64,000 nucleotides of DNA from contig NC_068979.1 of assembly GCF_016808095.1 (NCBI RefSeq), positions 12,756,001 through 12,820,000 on the forward strand. Direction: 5' to 3'. Every line of letters begins with the position of its first letter. Within the stretch, counting starts at the first letter, position 1. A program made the position numbers and the translations under genes. Positions 31,885 through 43,183 of this stretch are shown in pieces. The DNA comes from Vigna angularis (lineage: Eukaryota; Streptophyta; Magnoliopsida; Fabales; Fabaceae). Under the pieces are notes generated by a model, which made no database searches, was not told the origin of the DNA, and saw nothing but the letters and a program-made list of their open reading frames with translations.

Positions 31885-32705
31885 TAAAGTTCAAGTTCCT
31901 TCTTCTTTTTCTTCTTTCTACTGAACTTCTTCAGAAATTTGATCAAACCAGGAACCTGTTGCAGTGTCTCAATCATAGGAACTTTAATCTCCAATTTCTT
32001 GAAGATTTCCATTAAGCACTTAAATTTCTTTTCCTTCCTATGATTCTTCTTTAGATGAGGATGGGATTTTTCATATGATTTCTTCTTCTTTCCTCTCATC
32101 TTCTTTTTCTTCCTTTTTCTCTCCCTAAAATTTCTCTTTTTCCTTTCTTTCATTTTTTTCTTCCCTTTTCTTTTTCTTTTCAACTTCTTTATTTTCACAC
32201 AAATCTTCTTTCTCTCTTCTCTCTCAACCACTTCTTTCTCTTTTTCTTCATCTTTATTTTTCTCACTCAACTCTTCTTTCTCTTTTCTCTCTATCTTTTC
32301 CGCATCTCCCTCTATTTTTTTCTCATCAAGAATCTTGTCACTTTCAGTGACATTGGTTTGCCCTTCTTCCTTAAGGTTAACTTCAGTATTAACCTCATCA
32401 TTCAATCTCTGACTAATGTAACGAAAGTGCATCTCCATCCTTTTACATGATTCTTCAATGCTTTTCTGAGTAGAGTCGGAATTTTTCAAAAATCGTTGAA
32501 GGGTGTCCTCCAAACTTTCTGATAGAGAGGGTTTTCGCTGCCATTGTTGTTGTGGTTGGTTCTCAAATTGTCCAGCAGCTTGCCAAAATTGGCTTTGATC
32601 CATGCTTGAGTGAGGTTCCCACCAGTGGTTGAGATTACTTTGGTAGAATTGAGTGCCCATATAGTTAAATTCTTGACCAAATTGCATTCTGCAGACATTA
32701 GGCAC
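31885..32705 (-). pseudogene. gag remnant of E4
   Basis: First ATG at 32687 (MQFGQEFNYMGTQFYQSNLN). Contains the Q-rich segment, the coiled LEDTLQRFLKNSDSTQKSIE, a very long K/E-rich linker and MEIFKKLEIKVPMIETLQQV, then runs into motif I and ends at 31797. The conserved gag core and zinc knuckle upstream and the whole protease downstream are missing. The 5' deletion border matches that in EB. Whether it is translated is unknown. Confidence 0.7.
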
Positions 32706-32737
32706 AAAACCCTAAAAACAATTGTTAGCACAAAAAG

Positions 32738-32919
32738 ATATAAAAGAAGATATAAGATCAAAGATAAGAAGATAAAAACAGAAAACAGAAAAAATAAAAT
32801 AAAATAAAATAAAAACAGAAAAATAAAATAAAATAAAAACAGAAAAAATAAAAACAGAAATTCAAATTTAAAGTCAAAGATAATCAATAATCACACAAAT
32901 TAACCAGTTAAACCACGAG
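32738..32919 (-). repeat. 5' leader of E4 with TAAAA microsatellite
   Basis: Non-coding stretch between PBS and gag. 32786-32850 consists of imperfect TAAAA/AAAATA pentamers; EB has the same at 44936-45047, and E3 has T-rich TTTATC-type repeats at the same place (10207-10256). Confidence 0.65.
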
Positions 32920-32937
32920 TCCCCGGCAACGGCGCCA
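32920..32937 (-). other. Primer binding site of E4 (tRNA-Asp)
   Basis: Complement reads TGGCGCCGTTGCCGGGGA, an exact 18-nt match to the complement of the tRNA-Asp(GUC) 3' end including CCA, six bases inside the LTR border. Confidence 0.93.
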
Positions 32938-32943
32938 AAAACT

Positions 32944-34251
32944 TGATGGACAAATTTATGATCACCAAAATATGATGTCACAAACTTGTTTTACAATCGG
33001 CAAGTATGACCGAATCGTTTCAAGTAATAAACTCGGTAAGACCAAGTATCGTTCTCCCAAAGGACTCACGGCCCAGTTTAGTTATGTGATTCGTTGATTA
33101 GCTAAGACTTAAGAACAAAATAATTGGATTTTACTATGCAAAAGACGAAAATAAACATGTATGCATGAGGTTGATCAATGGCAAAAGCAAAAGACAAGCA
33201 CTTTCAATGAAATATATATATGAATATGTTGTTGGGGTTCAATTTCATCTTATCCACTCTCATATATTTTAGGAATTCAACATTCAAATCATCATTGTTA
33301 ATGCCACTCTCTAAAGTACCTTTCAAAGAAGGTTTCTCCCTAATTACGAGTTCATACAATTCCTAGCATTCCTAATAATTAGTTCATCAAGTGCAGGAGC
33401 TTAACGACAACCAATATAATATTGGGAGAAATTCCCCGGATCTAGACTTCCCCGTACGTTCCCGTATCGACAAAATCAATAATCATGCATTGAATGAGTT
33501 AAACAAAGCAAGCATTAAGCAAAGAGGAAAAACCCTAACTAATGATGAAAGAAAGCATAAATCTTAGATTAAGATGTAAGCACAAATTCCATATATGAGA
33601 GCTTCAAAAAATTACATTGATTCTCCAACAAACATACAAGGTTTAGTTCACCATATTCATGGTGAACCTAGATGAACAATAATGAAAGAATGAAAGAGAT
33701 AGAAAAACCCGAGAAAGAGAATAGGAGAGCTGTCACCATCTCCCAATCTACCCCCAAGGGGTGAAGAGAGAGTGTTTGCTTCGTTTATGCCAAAGATACC
33801 TAACCCTAGGAAACCCTAAAGCTTAAATACCATTCGTAAATTACAAAAAGTCAAGCCCAAGCCCATTAAAGTGCCGCTCAGCGATAAAATACCGCTCAGC
33901 GGTGACTGCGCGTCTCGTTTTCTCCCCTCAGCGGCCATTTTGCCCCTCAGCGGACCTCCCGCAACCTCTTGAGTGCCGCTCAGCGGTAAAATGCCGCTGA
34001 GCGGTGACTTCGACTTCTTCTTTTTGCACTCTTCGATTCCTTTTCTGATTCTATCTCTCTCCTTCTTCACTTCTTTCACTAAATTCACCTTAAAACCTGC
34101 ACAAAAACACTGAAATCAAGCATAAACCTGTCCAGCTCTCTTATTTCTGAAAATATGGATAAAAGTATGATTTCAAGCTAGTTTCTAAGTCTAAAGGTTG
34201 CTTTTAGTATCAATTTTAAGCATGAAAATAACAGTTTTTCAACTGTTATCA
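32944..34251 (-). repeat. 5' LTR of E4
   Basis: 1308 bp, same length as 26862-28169. Differences seen by eye include aaggTttctc, aaaccCtaac, gattCtccaac, agcgAtaaaa, gtgaCtgcgc and agttttTcaac. Confidence 0.93.
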
Positions 34252-34256
34252 GTGAC

Positions 34257-34368
34257 CTTCTGAGAAGTTTTCCCGAAAAGTGTGCGAGTGAGGACAAAGC
34301 ACATTGGAAAGCCTCGTGGTGATGTGTGGGGGCAGTCAATACTCCCTGTGAGTCGTCAGGGCGTTACA
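34257..34368 (+). repeat. 5' Cassandra-type LTR of composite, second segment
   Basis: Continues from 26861: CTTCTGAGAAGTTTTCCCG...GTCAGGGCGTTACA. The E4 target site GTGAC lies within the 5S-like GGATGGGTGACC box. Confidence 0.85.
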
Positions 34369-34370
34369 AG

Positions 34371-34382
34371 TGGTATCAGAGC
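34371..34382 (+). other. Primer binding site of composite (initiator tRNA-Met)
   Basis: TGGTATCAGAGC, two bases after the LTR. Same PBS at 17757-17768, 43115-43126 and 55651-55662. It is followed here by an A-run and gag, not by the Cassandra internal part. Confidence 0.9.
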
Positions 34383-34507
34383 CTGGTTTTCCAAAAAAAA
34401 AAAATATTCTTTGGGGCTTTTGGGGAGTGAGCTCGACTAGTACGTTGGCGTAATTTTGATTTTTTTTTTGTGTGGTTATTTTTCCTTGCTTATCTTTTGC
34501 ATTAGAA

Positions 34508-35905
34508 ATGATAAGGATGTCGGGACGACCAAGAAATCCTACTCCAATCGATGCTACTACGGAGCTGGCGCAGGCAATGCAACAGATTGCTCAGGTTTTG
34601 CAAGCACAACAGGCACAACAGGCTGAGCAGGCAACCAGGCCGAGAGTGGGTATGAACGACTTTTTACGTCACAGTCCTGCGAAGTTCAATGGCAAGGCAA
34701 CTCCAGATGAAGCGGATGACTGGATTTGCAACCTTGAGAAGATATTTGAAGCAATCGAGTGCATTGAGGGGCAGAAGTTAGTGTTTGCTACATATATGTT
34801 GGCAGGAGAAGCTGAGTACTGGGTTCGTGGGATGTGGAGGAGCATGGATACCCGAGGGGAAGTTGCTACTTGGGAAGATTTCAGAGCTAGATTCTTGGAG
34901 CGTTACTTTTCGGCTAGCGCTAAGCAGCAACGAGAGTCGTAGTTTCTGGCTCTTCAGTAGGGAAGTATGTTTGTGCAAGACTACAAGGAGAGATTCGAGT
35001 ATTTGGCTCGTTTCTATACTCAGAATATGAGCGAGGATTGGAAGTGCAGGAGGTTTGAGCAAGGATTGCGCCACCATCTTTTGAAGGCACTTGTTCACCT
35101 GAAGATTAATGAATTTCCAGAGTTAGTGGAGCAGGCCACGATAGCTGAGAGGTTGGATGAGTCTGGGCGTGTGATGAGGAACCAGAAGGGAAGCTTTTCC
35201 ATGGGCAAGCAGCAGAAGAAACCGTACGAGAGGCCGCAACAGTTTAGGTCAGGTTTGTTGAACTGCTTTGAGTATGGTGGAGATCACATCCGAAGAAATT
35301 GTCCAAAGCTGAGTGACGTCAAGAAGGAGGTGAGGACGTGTTTCACATGGAATAAGCCTAGGCATATCTCTCTTCATTGCCCTCAGAAAAGGTCATTTGG
35401 TGGAACGCCTCAGAAGTCAGCTAATGGTGGAAAGCCGCAGGCTGCGGGCAGAGTGTTTACCATGTCGGGAGCAGAAGCCGAGAAGTCAGGTAACCTGATA
35501 CTTGATACTTGTTCTTTGTTTGGTAGAAATGTGAATGTCCTGTTTGATTCGGGTGTGACGCACTCGTTTATATCATTGTTATGTGTTGAGAATCTTGGAC
35601 TCTCTATGTTTGACTTGGGGTGCGAGCTTGTTGTCTCTACTCCAACATCCGGACAAGTTTCAACCAGTTCAATCTGCATTGGGTGTCCGATCGAGGTGGC
35701 AGGTCACAAGTCCAGAGTCAACTTGGTGTGCTTACCGCTTGAAGGTCTGGAGGTGATCTTGGGGATGGATTGCTTAGCTGATAACCATGTTATGATTGAC
35801 TGTGGACGTCAGAGGGTAGTCTTCCAAGAACCAGAAGGCATTAAAATGTCAACATCAAAGGAAGTGGTACAAGATCTCAAGAATGGAGTTGTTTGCTTTA
35901 TGTTG
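34508..35905 (+). pseudogene. Chromovirus gag and protease (Tekay/Del type)
   Basis: Start at 34508 (MIRMSGRPRNPTPIDATTEL). Gag core: DFLRHSPAKFNGKATPDEAD, YMLAGEAEYWVRGMW. Two in-frame TAG codons at 34940-34942 and 34958-34960 interrupt it, and the frame continues from 34967. Both zinc knuckles are damaged: [13 protein letters not shown] (a Cys lost) and [14 protein letters not shown] (a Cys and a Gly lost). Protease follows with [12 protein letters not shown] (near 35545) and [18 protein letters not shown]. Tekay/Del assignment rests on these blocks and the Met PBS. Confidence 0.85.
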
Positions 35906-37377
35906 ATAGTGAAAGAGCAGAAGAAGAGCATGGACGAGCAGATCAGTGGAATACCAGTAGTCAAGGAATATGCTGATGTTTTTCCTGAGGAGGTACCGGG
36001 TTTGCCGCCGAGTCGTGAAGTGGACTTTGCAATAGATCTGATGTCGGGTGCAGGGCCAGTATCTATAGCTCCATATCGTATGGCTCCAGCAAAGTTAGCA
36101 GAGTTGAAGAAGCAGATTGAAGATTTGTTAGAGAAGAAGTTCATCAGACCAAGTGTGTCTCCATGGGGTGCACCGGTGTTGCTAGTGAAAAAGAAAGATG
36201 GAAGCTCAAGGTTATGTGTGGATTACCGGCAGCTTAATAAAGTCACTGTCAAGAACAGGTACCCATTGCCAAGAATTAATGATCTGTTAGACCAGTTGAA
36301 AGGAGCTGGAGTGTTTTCAAAGATTGATCTACGGTCAGGATATCATTAAATTTTTGTCAAGCTTGATGATGTGCAGAAGACAGCGTTTCGTTCACGCTAT
36401 GGGCATTGTGAGTATGTTGTAATGCCTTTCGGTGTGACGAATGCTCCAGCTATATTCATGGATTACATGAATCGTATATTTCGTTCTTGTTTGGATAAGT
36501 TTGTCATTGTATTCATTGACGATATTCTTATCTACTCGAAGAACCGAGAGGAACATGCTGAACATTTGCGGATGGCGTTGGAGATTTTGAGGGAGCACCA
36601 GTTGTAAGGTAAGCTGTCGAAATGTGAGTTTTGGTTGGATGAAGTTCAATTCCTTGGTCATGTGATATCTGCTCAAGGAATATTAGTCGATCCAGCCAAG
36701 GTTGAAGCTGTGTTGAACTGGGAGCGTCCTACATCGGTGACGGAGGTAAGGAGTTTTGTTGGACTAGCAAGTTACTATCGGAGATTTGTAGAGGGTTTCT
36801 CCAAGATAGTAGGTCCTCTGACTCAGTTGACGCAGAAGGACCAACCGTTTGTCTGGACTGATCAATGTGAAGCAAGCTTTGAAGATATGAAGAAAAGGTT
36901 GACAACCACTCTAGTGCTAATTATTCCAGATATAGACAAGGCGTTTGAGGTAATTGTGATGCATCATATCAAGGGTTGGGATGCGTATTAATGCAAAATA
37001 GAAGACCAGTGGCATATGTTTCTCGTCAGTTGAAGATACATGAGCGGAATTATCCGACGCATGACATTGAGTTAGCAGCTGTAGTGTTTGCGTTGAAGAC
37101 TTGGCGTCACTATTTGTATGGAGCGAAGTTTCAAGTTTTCGGTGACCACAAAAGTTTGAAATACATGTTTGATCAAAAAGAGTTGAACATGAGGCAGCGG
37201 CGGTGGGTGGAATATTTGAAGGACTACGACTTTGAGTTGCTTAATCATCCAGGAAAGGCAAATATCGTGGCGGATTCCTTGAGTAGAAAGCGGGTTCAGA
37301 TGTCAGCTCTGATGATCCAAGAGTTAGAGTTGATAGAGAAGTTAAGGGATATGAATCTCGGTGTTCTTTTGGGTTAA
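35906..37377 (+). pseudogene. Chromovirus reverse transcriptase and RNase H
   Basis: [58 protein letters not shown], a stop at 36347-36349 inside [26 protein letters not shown], catalytic [11 protein letters not shown] (near 36513), a stop at 36605-36607, [21 protein letters not shown] frameshift near 36960 leads to RNase H blocks [59 protein letters not shown] and [15 protein letters not shown] at 37375-37377. Confidence 0.9.
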
Positions 37378-37383
37378 GATCAC

Positions 37384-38550
37384 ATGTGGTGTAGTCATCT
37401 GACAATTACGAGTAGTTTCTTGGAGCAAGTGAAGTCAGAACAAGAAACTGATCTAGAGCTGCAACGAATTGTGGGGTTGTTAGGAACTGATCAAGCCAAA
37501 GATTTTGCTTTATGCCGGAATGGTATTCTTCGATTTCGAGGAAGAGTGTGTGTGCCGACAACAGTAGAGTTGCGAAGGTTGATATTGGAGGAAGGGCATA
37601 AGAGTAGTCTCAGTATACATCCAGGAATGACTAAGATGTATAAAGACCTAAAAGAATCTTTTTGGTGGAGCGGAATGAAGAAGGATGTTGCAGAGTTCGT
37701 AGCTTCCTGTTTGGTATGTCAGAAGGCGAAGATCAAACATCAAAGACCAGGTGGAATGTTACAGCAGCTGAATATTCCCTAGTGGAAGTGGGATAGCATC
37801 TCGATGGACTTCGTAACTCACTTACCGAGGTCATCGAGGGGTCACGACTCCATATGGGTGATATTTGATCAGTTGACGAAGAGCGCCCACTTTATATCCA
37901 TCAATCAGAAGATGTCAATGGAGAAGTTAGCAGAGTTGTACATAAGAGAAATTGTAAGATTGCATGGTGTACCAGATAACATTGTATTGGATCGGGATCC
38001 AAGGTTTACCTCGAGGTTCTGGCAACAGTTGCAGGGTGCTTTGGGTTCGCAATTGAGGATGAGTTCAGCATATCACCCTCAAACAGATGGACAGACTGAA
38101 AGAACTATTCAGTCATTAGAGGACTTGTTGAGGGCTTGTGTTTTGGACCATCTTGGAGGTTGGAGTGAGATCTTACCGTTACACATATAACAACAGCTAT
38201 CATTCTAGCATTGGAAGCCTTTCGAAGCTTTGTATAGGCAAAGATGTCGAACTCCTCTTTGTTGGTTTCAAGATGGGGAAGCAATATCAGTAGGTCTTGA
38301 CTTGTTGCAACAAACTACTGAAAAGGTGAAGTTGATTCAAGAAAGAATGAGAGCAACACAGAGTAGGCAGAAGTCGTACGCTGATCGGAGAAGGAGGCCG
38401 CTTGAGTTCAATGAAGCTGATCACGTGTTTCTACGCGTGACACCGATGGCAGGTGCGGGTAGGGCTATCAAGGAGAGGAAGTTGTCTCCTATGTCTTTTG
38501 GTCCTTATGATATTCTTAGGCGGATTGGACCCGTAGCGTATGAGATAGCT
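37384..38550 (+). pseudogene. Chromovirus integrase, truncated before chromodomain
   Basis: Zinc-binding part HKSSLSIHPGMTKMYKDLKE and CLVCQKAK. Core residues: D in [10 protein letters not shown] in [13 protein letters not shown] in [16 protein letters not shown]. Stops at 37780-37782 and 38188-38190. The C-terminal GPY/F-like block SFGPYDILRRIGPVAYEIAL is present, but the expected PPQLS-type continuation and the chromodomain are missing after about 38550, where sequence of another kind begins. Confidence 0.88.
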
Positions 38551-41500
38551 CTCCTAAGACCAAAAAGGCTCCTAGCTCTTTTTAATTTCCATTTTGGCAT
38601 GTGGGTCCCACTATGAGGTAAGAAAGATAGAATTTGATGTGTTTAGTGTGGCTGGAGCATGTGCCTTTCATTTAATCTCTCATTCACGTGAAATGTTGCA
38701 TGGGTGCTTGGGTCATTTCTTTTTCCACTTTGCTTGGGTGGGCACATGTTTTCTAGACTTAGGAAGCTTGTAAGTGACCTTGGGGAGGTTAACCATTGCA
38801 TTTACATTGAAAATTATAATCTACATAAATGGATATTATAGAAGCACTTAAGCACACTTTAAAACTATCATTTAGTCACATTAAAGTGAAGTTTTATTGG
38901 GATAATGAAGAGTTAGGAAAGAGAATCTGAAGTTAGTAGTGTAGGGTGTCCTTGAGAGTAACCTTGAGTGGTTAGTGAAGGGTTGGTGAGGTTTAGAGTT
39001 AGTTTCTACTTAAGTGTGTAAGTTTAAGTTTGTAGGGTTGAAAAACAAAAACTTGGAGAGTGGAAAAGAGAGAGAATCGGGAGTTGGAGAGGCACTTTTG
39101 GAGAGCAACCAAGTTGGTGAGAGAAAGGAAGAGCCACCCTAGCCTTGGAGTTTTTGGACATCACTTGTAAGAGACTAAGAGGAGTAGAAGCTTGTTGTCT
39201 AGTGAGGAAAGAAACCTAAGAGTCTTTGGAAGTGATAATGCTAAATTTTACCATATTTTAAGCATCATTTTAGTAGCAAAATCAACTCCTTTCTAACTTA
39301 TAACTTGTTAAATCCTCTTCTTTTGTCTTGTTTTCTAAATAATTGTATCTTTGGCTACTTTGATGTGCTTTCATCAATAATCCCTTATTTTGTAGCTAAT
39401 AATGAGCTTGGAAGGGTCTCCAATAATGTCTAAAGCTGAACCAACCACTAGAAGCAAGCAGATCTGCGGAAAAAGTGAAAATGATGCAGTGCTGAAAAGT
39501 CAGGCTCGGGCCCCCCTAGGTCAGGGGGCGCCCAGCGCCACCTGCACAGAAGCCAGTTTCTGCACAGAAGCCAGTTTTTGTGTGCTGGTCGCGCCCGGGC
39601 GTCACAGAGGGGCGCCGGGCGCGACTTTTTGCGAGAAGCTCGCGCCCGGGCGTGAGAAATAGGGCGCCGGGCGCGACTTTTTCCGAGAGGCTCGTGCCCG
39701 GGCGCGACTGAGTGGGCGCCGGGCGCGACTTTTGCTGATGTGTCAGATCTAGCTTATTTAACCCTAAAACGCGAAGGGGTTAGGGTCTTTGGTTCTTTGG
39801 AGGCGCAATTCACTCAGAGGAGAGCTTGGAGGGCTGCTAGGGTTCGTGGGAACACTCCCTTCTTCCTCTTGGGTTCTTCATCTTCTTCCATGGCCATTTT
39901 GTAAGCTTAAAGGCTCTCCATGGAAATGGAGAGCCAAACCCATCTTGTTGGGATAAGTTCTAGCCTTTGAATTCTTGTGTAATTGTTGAATGATTTGAAT
40001 ATATATATGCCTTTTCTATCAATTGCTAGTATTCTTGTTTCCGATCTTAAAGCTTGCTTGTAATGGGGACGTTCATGACTTGATTTTGGGGTTTTATGGA
40101 TTATGGGGACGTAAGATGAAACCCAGAACTGAAATAGGAGTCCTTGTGGTCATTGATTCTAGGGATGGAAGATGATTCACATGTTGTCTTAAGATCCTAG
40201 CTCTTTCATGCGGGTTTGCTTGTTAGATTGTCCAAGGGATTGGAGTTTGATAAGGAAAACCTAGGCTCTTTCACCTAAGGGATTAGGGCTAGAGTGTTTT
40301 AGTGGATTGACTTTAGTAAATTGATAGAGAGGAGATGAAATTAGTCTTACACAAGAGTGCTTTGGTGAAAACTAGCCTTAACAATGTCATTTCATACCAT
40401 TTCTAGTCTTTTCCATTTCCAAGTGCCTTCAATACCAAAGTTCAAGCTTGTAATTATGTATGAATTTACATTTCTGCACTTGTTTGTAAATTGATGTTAT
40501 GTTCTTGAGTCTATATGAGTTGTTAATCGCACAATTCTCTAGTATTACGAGTCTCTTGGGAAAACGATACCCGGTCTTACCGGTTTATTACTTGAACGAT
40601 TCGGTACACTTGCCGAAATCGAGCCCAACAAGTTTTTGGACTAACAAGTTTTTGGCGCCGTTGCCGGGGATTTGGGGATTGAACCCGAGTCCTAGCAACG
40701 GCTAACAAGAAATGGGTCATCAGGAAGCTAGCTTGGAATTGAGGTAAGGGGTTTAACTTGGGATATAACATAGTGTATGATGGGTAGAAGGTAACATTAT
40801 ACTGTTGTTGCATGCTTTCTTTCTTGTGTGTTGGAATTAAATTTAACATCTTGATGCATGCACTTTTCTTTTGGGTTTAAATTTCATGTGTTGTTACATG
40901 GAGAATGGGTATTCACATGTTCATTTTCATTTTTCTACTATATGGGGTATTTAATGGATTATACATGTTTATATTTTATGAAAAAGTGGTGTTGTTGTAA
41001 TGGGTATACATGTTTGATGTATTGGGGTGTTGTTTGTGTATGAAAAAGTGTCATGGGTACACTTTAAAATCATGTATATTTTGTATATCTTGGTTCTTAT
41101 TACCTTGCAAGAATTATATATTGTTGGGAGCACTTATCTACACTCTTTAACCAAGAGTGTGGGTAAGAGGGTATTGAGAATTCTTTTCCATTGTTGGAAG
41201 AGGAAAGAATGAGTTATGAGAATGAAAAGAGTGAAAGTGATATTTTGGTGAAGTTGGGTACATGGGATTAATGAAAACAGTGAAGATGAATGGAGTTGGT
41301 GTCATGGGTGGAAGAAGATCATGAAGGAAGAAGAAAGAAGTGAAGAGTGTATTGTGTGCGTGTGTTACGTGGAAGAGAGAAATGAATGGAAAGAGGTATG
41401 TGTAGGTTGACATAAAGTGAAAAGAAGAGAGAGGGAAAGGAAGGTTAGTGTGTTTCAACTTAAGGTGTGGAGTGTGGAGAGAGTGATTAGAAAAATAAAA

Positions 41501-43112
41501 TAACATAAGTAGAGAGATGTGGGGCTGTGGGCATCAAATGAAAGAGATAGAAGAGTGAAATGAAAGAAGGGTAGTGTGTGAGGGTGTTTGTACGTAAATG
41601 AGGTTGGGAGAGTGAAGAAAGAAGAAAATAAAAATAAAATGTTATGTGTAGTGTGTGGGCCGTGAGCTTTAATGTAGAAAGGAGAAAAGGAAAGAAAAGA
41701 GTGGGAGAGTTGTGTGCATGGGAGTGTGCTACGTAAACTTTGGGGAGAGGAAGAATGATTTTGTTTTGAAAAGTCAAATAAAGTGGAAAGTGGGGTCCAC
41801 AGTTTTGTGAGAAAAGAGGTGTGAGTGAAACTTGTGTTTTAATTGAAAAAAAAGGGAGAGGAAAGAAGTGAAAGGTTACGTAAATGGTAAAAGGGGAGAG
41901 AGAAAGAGAGTTTCATAAGAAGTTGGTGGTTTCATGTGGGACCTACTTGGAAGTGAGAGAAAATATAATTTAATAGTTTTGGGGTCCACTTGAAATTGTA
42001 GATATAGAAGGGAGTGTGTTTAGAGTAAAAAAGGGGTGTATTAGAATTAGGTGTTTTCTTTGATGTTGGGTATTAATTAAAAAGTGGGGGTGCACTAGAA
42101 ATGTTGTTCTAGTTGATGGAAGTGTGAAATTAGTAATTTCACGGAGGTGCATCAGTAGGAAAAATAATTAAATTAATTTATTTAATTATTTGTGACTTTA
42201 ATTAATTGTTGGTGAATAAATTTGGTTGACTTTGTGCATGATGGTGATCTGCGTATGGTTGTGATGGTAAACTTGTGAGAGCAAGCGTTCTGCCATTTCC
42301 TTAGAATTTTTGTCGAATCGATGGTGTTCGTATTGCGATACGATAGTGTGTTGAGTCTCTGCAGAGACTGAGATTCGAGTGTCACCCTTTCCTCGTGCGC
42401 GAGGACTAGAGAGGGTTGGATGTCTCGCCCAATGACTTCGGCTTGTGTGAGTATAGTGCTCGGTGGGTGCGCCTAACCGAAGTTTCTACTCGTAATTCCT
42501 TGAGGAGTCGGGGAGATAGGTCTGAAGTTGCGATGGAAGACAGCTCGAATCGCCCTGTTTTGCGAAACAGGTTTGGTACGACAAAATTCAAGGAAACAAC
42601 AGAAGCTTGTGTAAATGATTTGAGTTGTGAGTTTAATACTGTGATGTATTGTAATGTTATGACTTTGATAGTCTGGGTGGTGATGATCTAAGTTATGAGT
42701 TGAATATTGTGTTGTATTATAAGGTTGTGACTAGGATAATCTATGTTATGATATTTTGATATTGAAATTATATGTTATGTTAGGTTCTTAGTTACTCACC
42801 CTTTCCTTTTGTGGTTGTGGTTCCACCTATGATGATCGTACTTGTACGGGAGTAGATGGCGTTGCAGATGAGCCAGAGATGGAGTAGCACGACGAGAGTT
42901 ATGGGAATAGCTATGGGGAATTTATCATGTTTTAAAGTAATTTTATGTTTTTGAATAATGAATTTGATATTTGTAAGGTTTTAACCTTATGTTGTAAGAT
43001 GCTTAGACTTTTGAGGTTTAGTTCCGTGATGTTATTTTTAAAAGAAAAAAAAAACTGGCGTAAAATTTTGGATTTTGTTATTTTCTAGTGGCACTCCGTA
43101 AGGGGTGTTACA
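38551..43112 (+). repeat. LTR-like DNA of the chromovirus (3' LTR, start unclear), with nested solo LTR
   Basis: No ORF supported. The end is clear: CTCCGTAAGGGGTGTTACA at 43094-43112, followed by a Met PBS. The part from about 42200 (GAGTCTCTGCAGAGACTGAG, ACTCACCCTTTCC, AATTCCTTGAGGAGTCGG) has the look of long Tekay LTRs. Removing 39233-40722 and one duplication makes 39232 continuous with 40728 (CTTTGGAAGCTAGCTTGG). A TG start was not found, so the join with integrase at about 38550 is probably a deletion. Confidence 0.5.
39233..40722 (+). mobile_element. Solo LTR, second Athila-like family, with internal PBS
   Basis: 1490 bp, TGATAATGC...GGGTCATCA, flanked by perfect GGAAG duplications (39228-39232, 40723-40727). 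The 18-nt sequence TGGCGCCGTTGCCGGGGA lies at 40653-40670, within the solo LTR, 52 bp from its end; AACAAGTTTTTGG is also tandemly doubled just upstream. GC-rich GGGCGCCGGGCGCGAC units recur at 39500-39735, ahead of TTATTTAACC near 39755. A long open frame at 39402-39662 is a by-product of these repeats. Confidence 0.88.
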
Positions 43113-43183
43113 AGTGGTATCAGAGCCTAACCTCTCCCAGTACGGTGTGGTTCGAGGACGAACCATGCGGAAGCTGGTGGGCA
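43113..43183 (+). other. Cassandra-type internal region with Met PBS
   Basis: AG then TGGTATCAGAGC (43115-43126), then CTCTCCCAGTACGGTGTGG, GAGGACGAACC and AAGCTGGTGGGCA abutting the LTR. The same internal region is at 17757-17824. The final purine-rich part would serve as PPT. Confidence 0.75.

Larger units (their letters stand above)
26862..34251 (-). mobile_element. Young non-autonomous Athila-type element E4
   Basis: 7390 bp, both LTRs 1308 bp with about six differences by eye, perfect duplication GTGAC (26857-26861, 34252-34256), exact tRNA-Asp PBS. Sense order: 5' LTR, PBS, A/T-rich leader, gag remnant, motif I, hairpin array, motif II, ORF3 leader with intron, intact ORF3, hairpin, 3' UTR, PPT, 3' LTR. 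There is no protease, RT, RNase H or integrase. High LTR identity means recent transposition, which must have used enzymes from another element. Confidence 0.93.

Noticed and set aside
32920..32937. tRNA-Asp gene fragment
   Set aside because: Exactly 18 nt next to an LTR border; it is a PBS, and no cloverleaf surrounds it.
39402..39662. 86-codon ORF with high GC
   Set aside because: Lies inside a solo LTR and reads through GGGCGCCGGGCGCGAC repeats.
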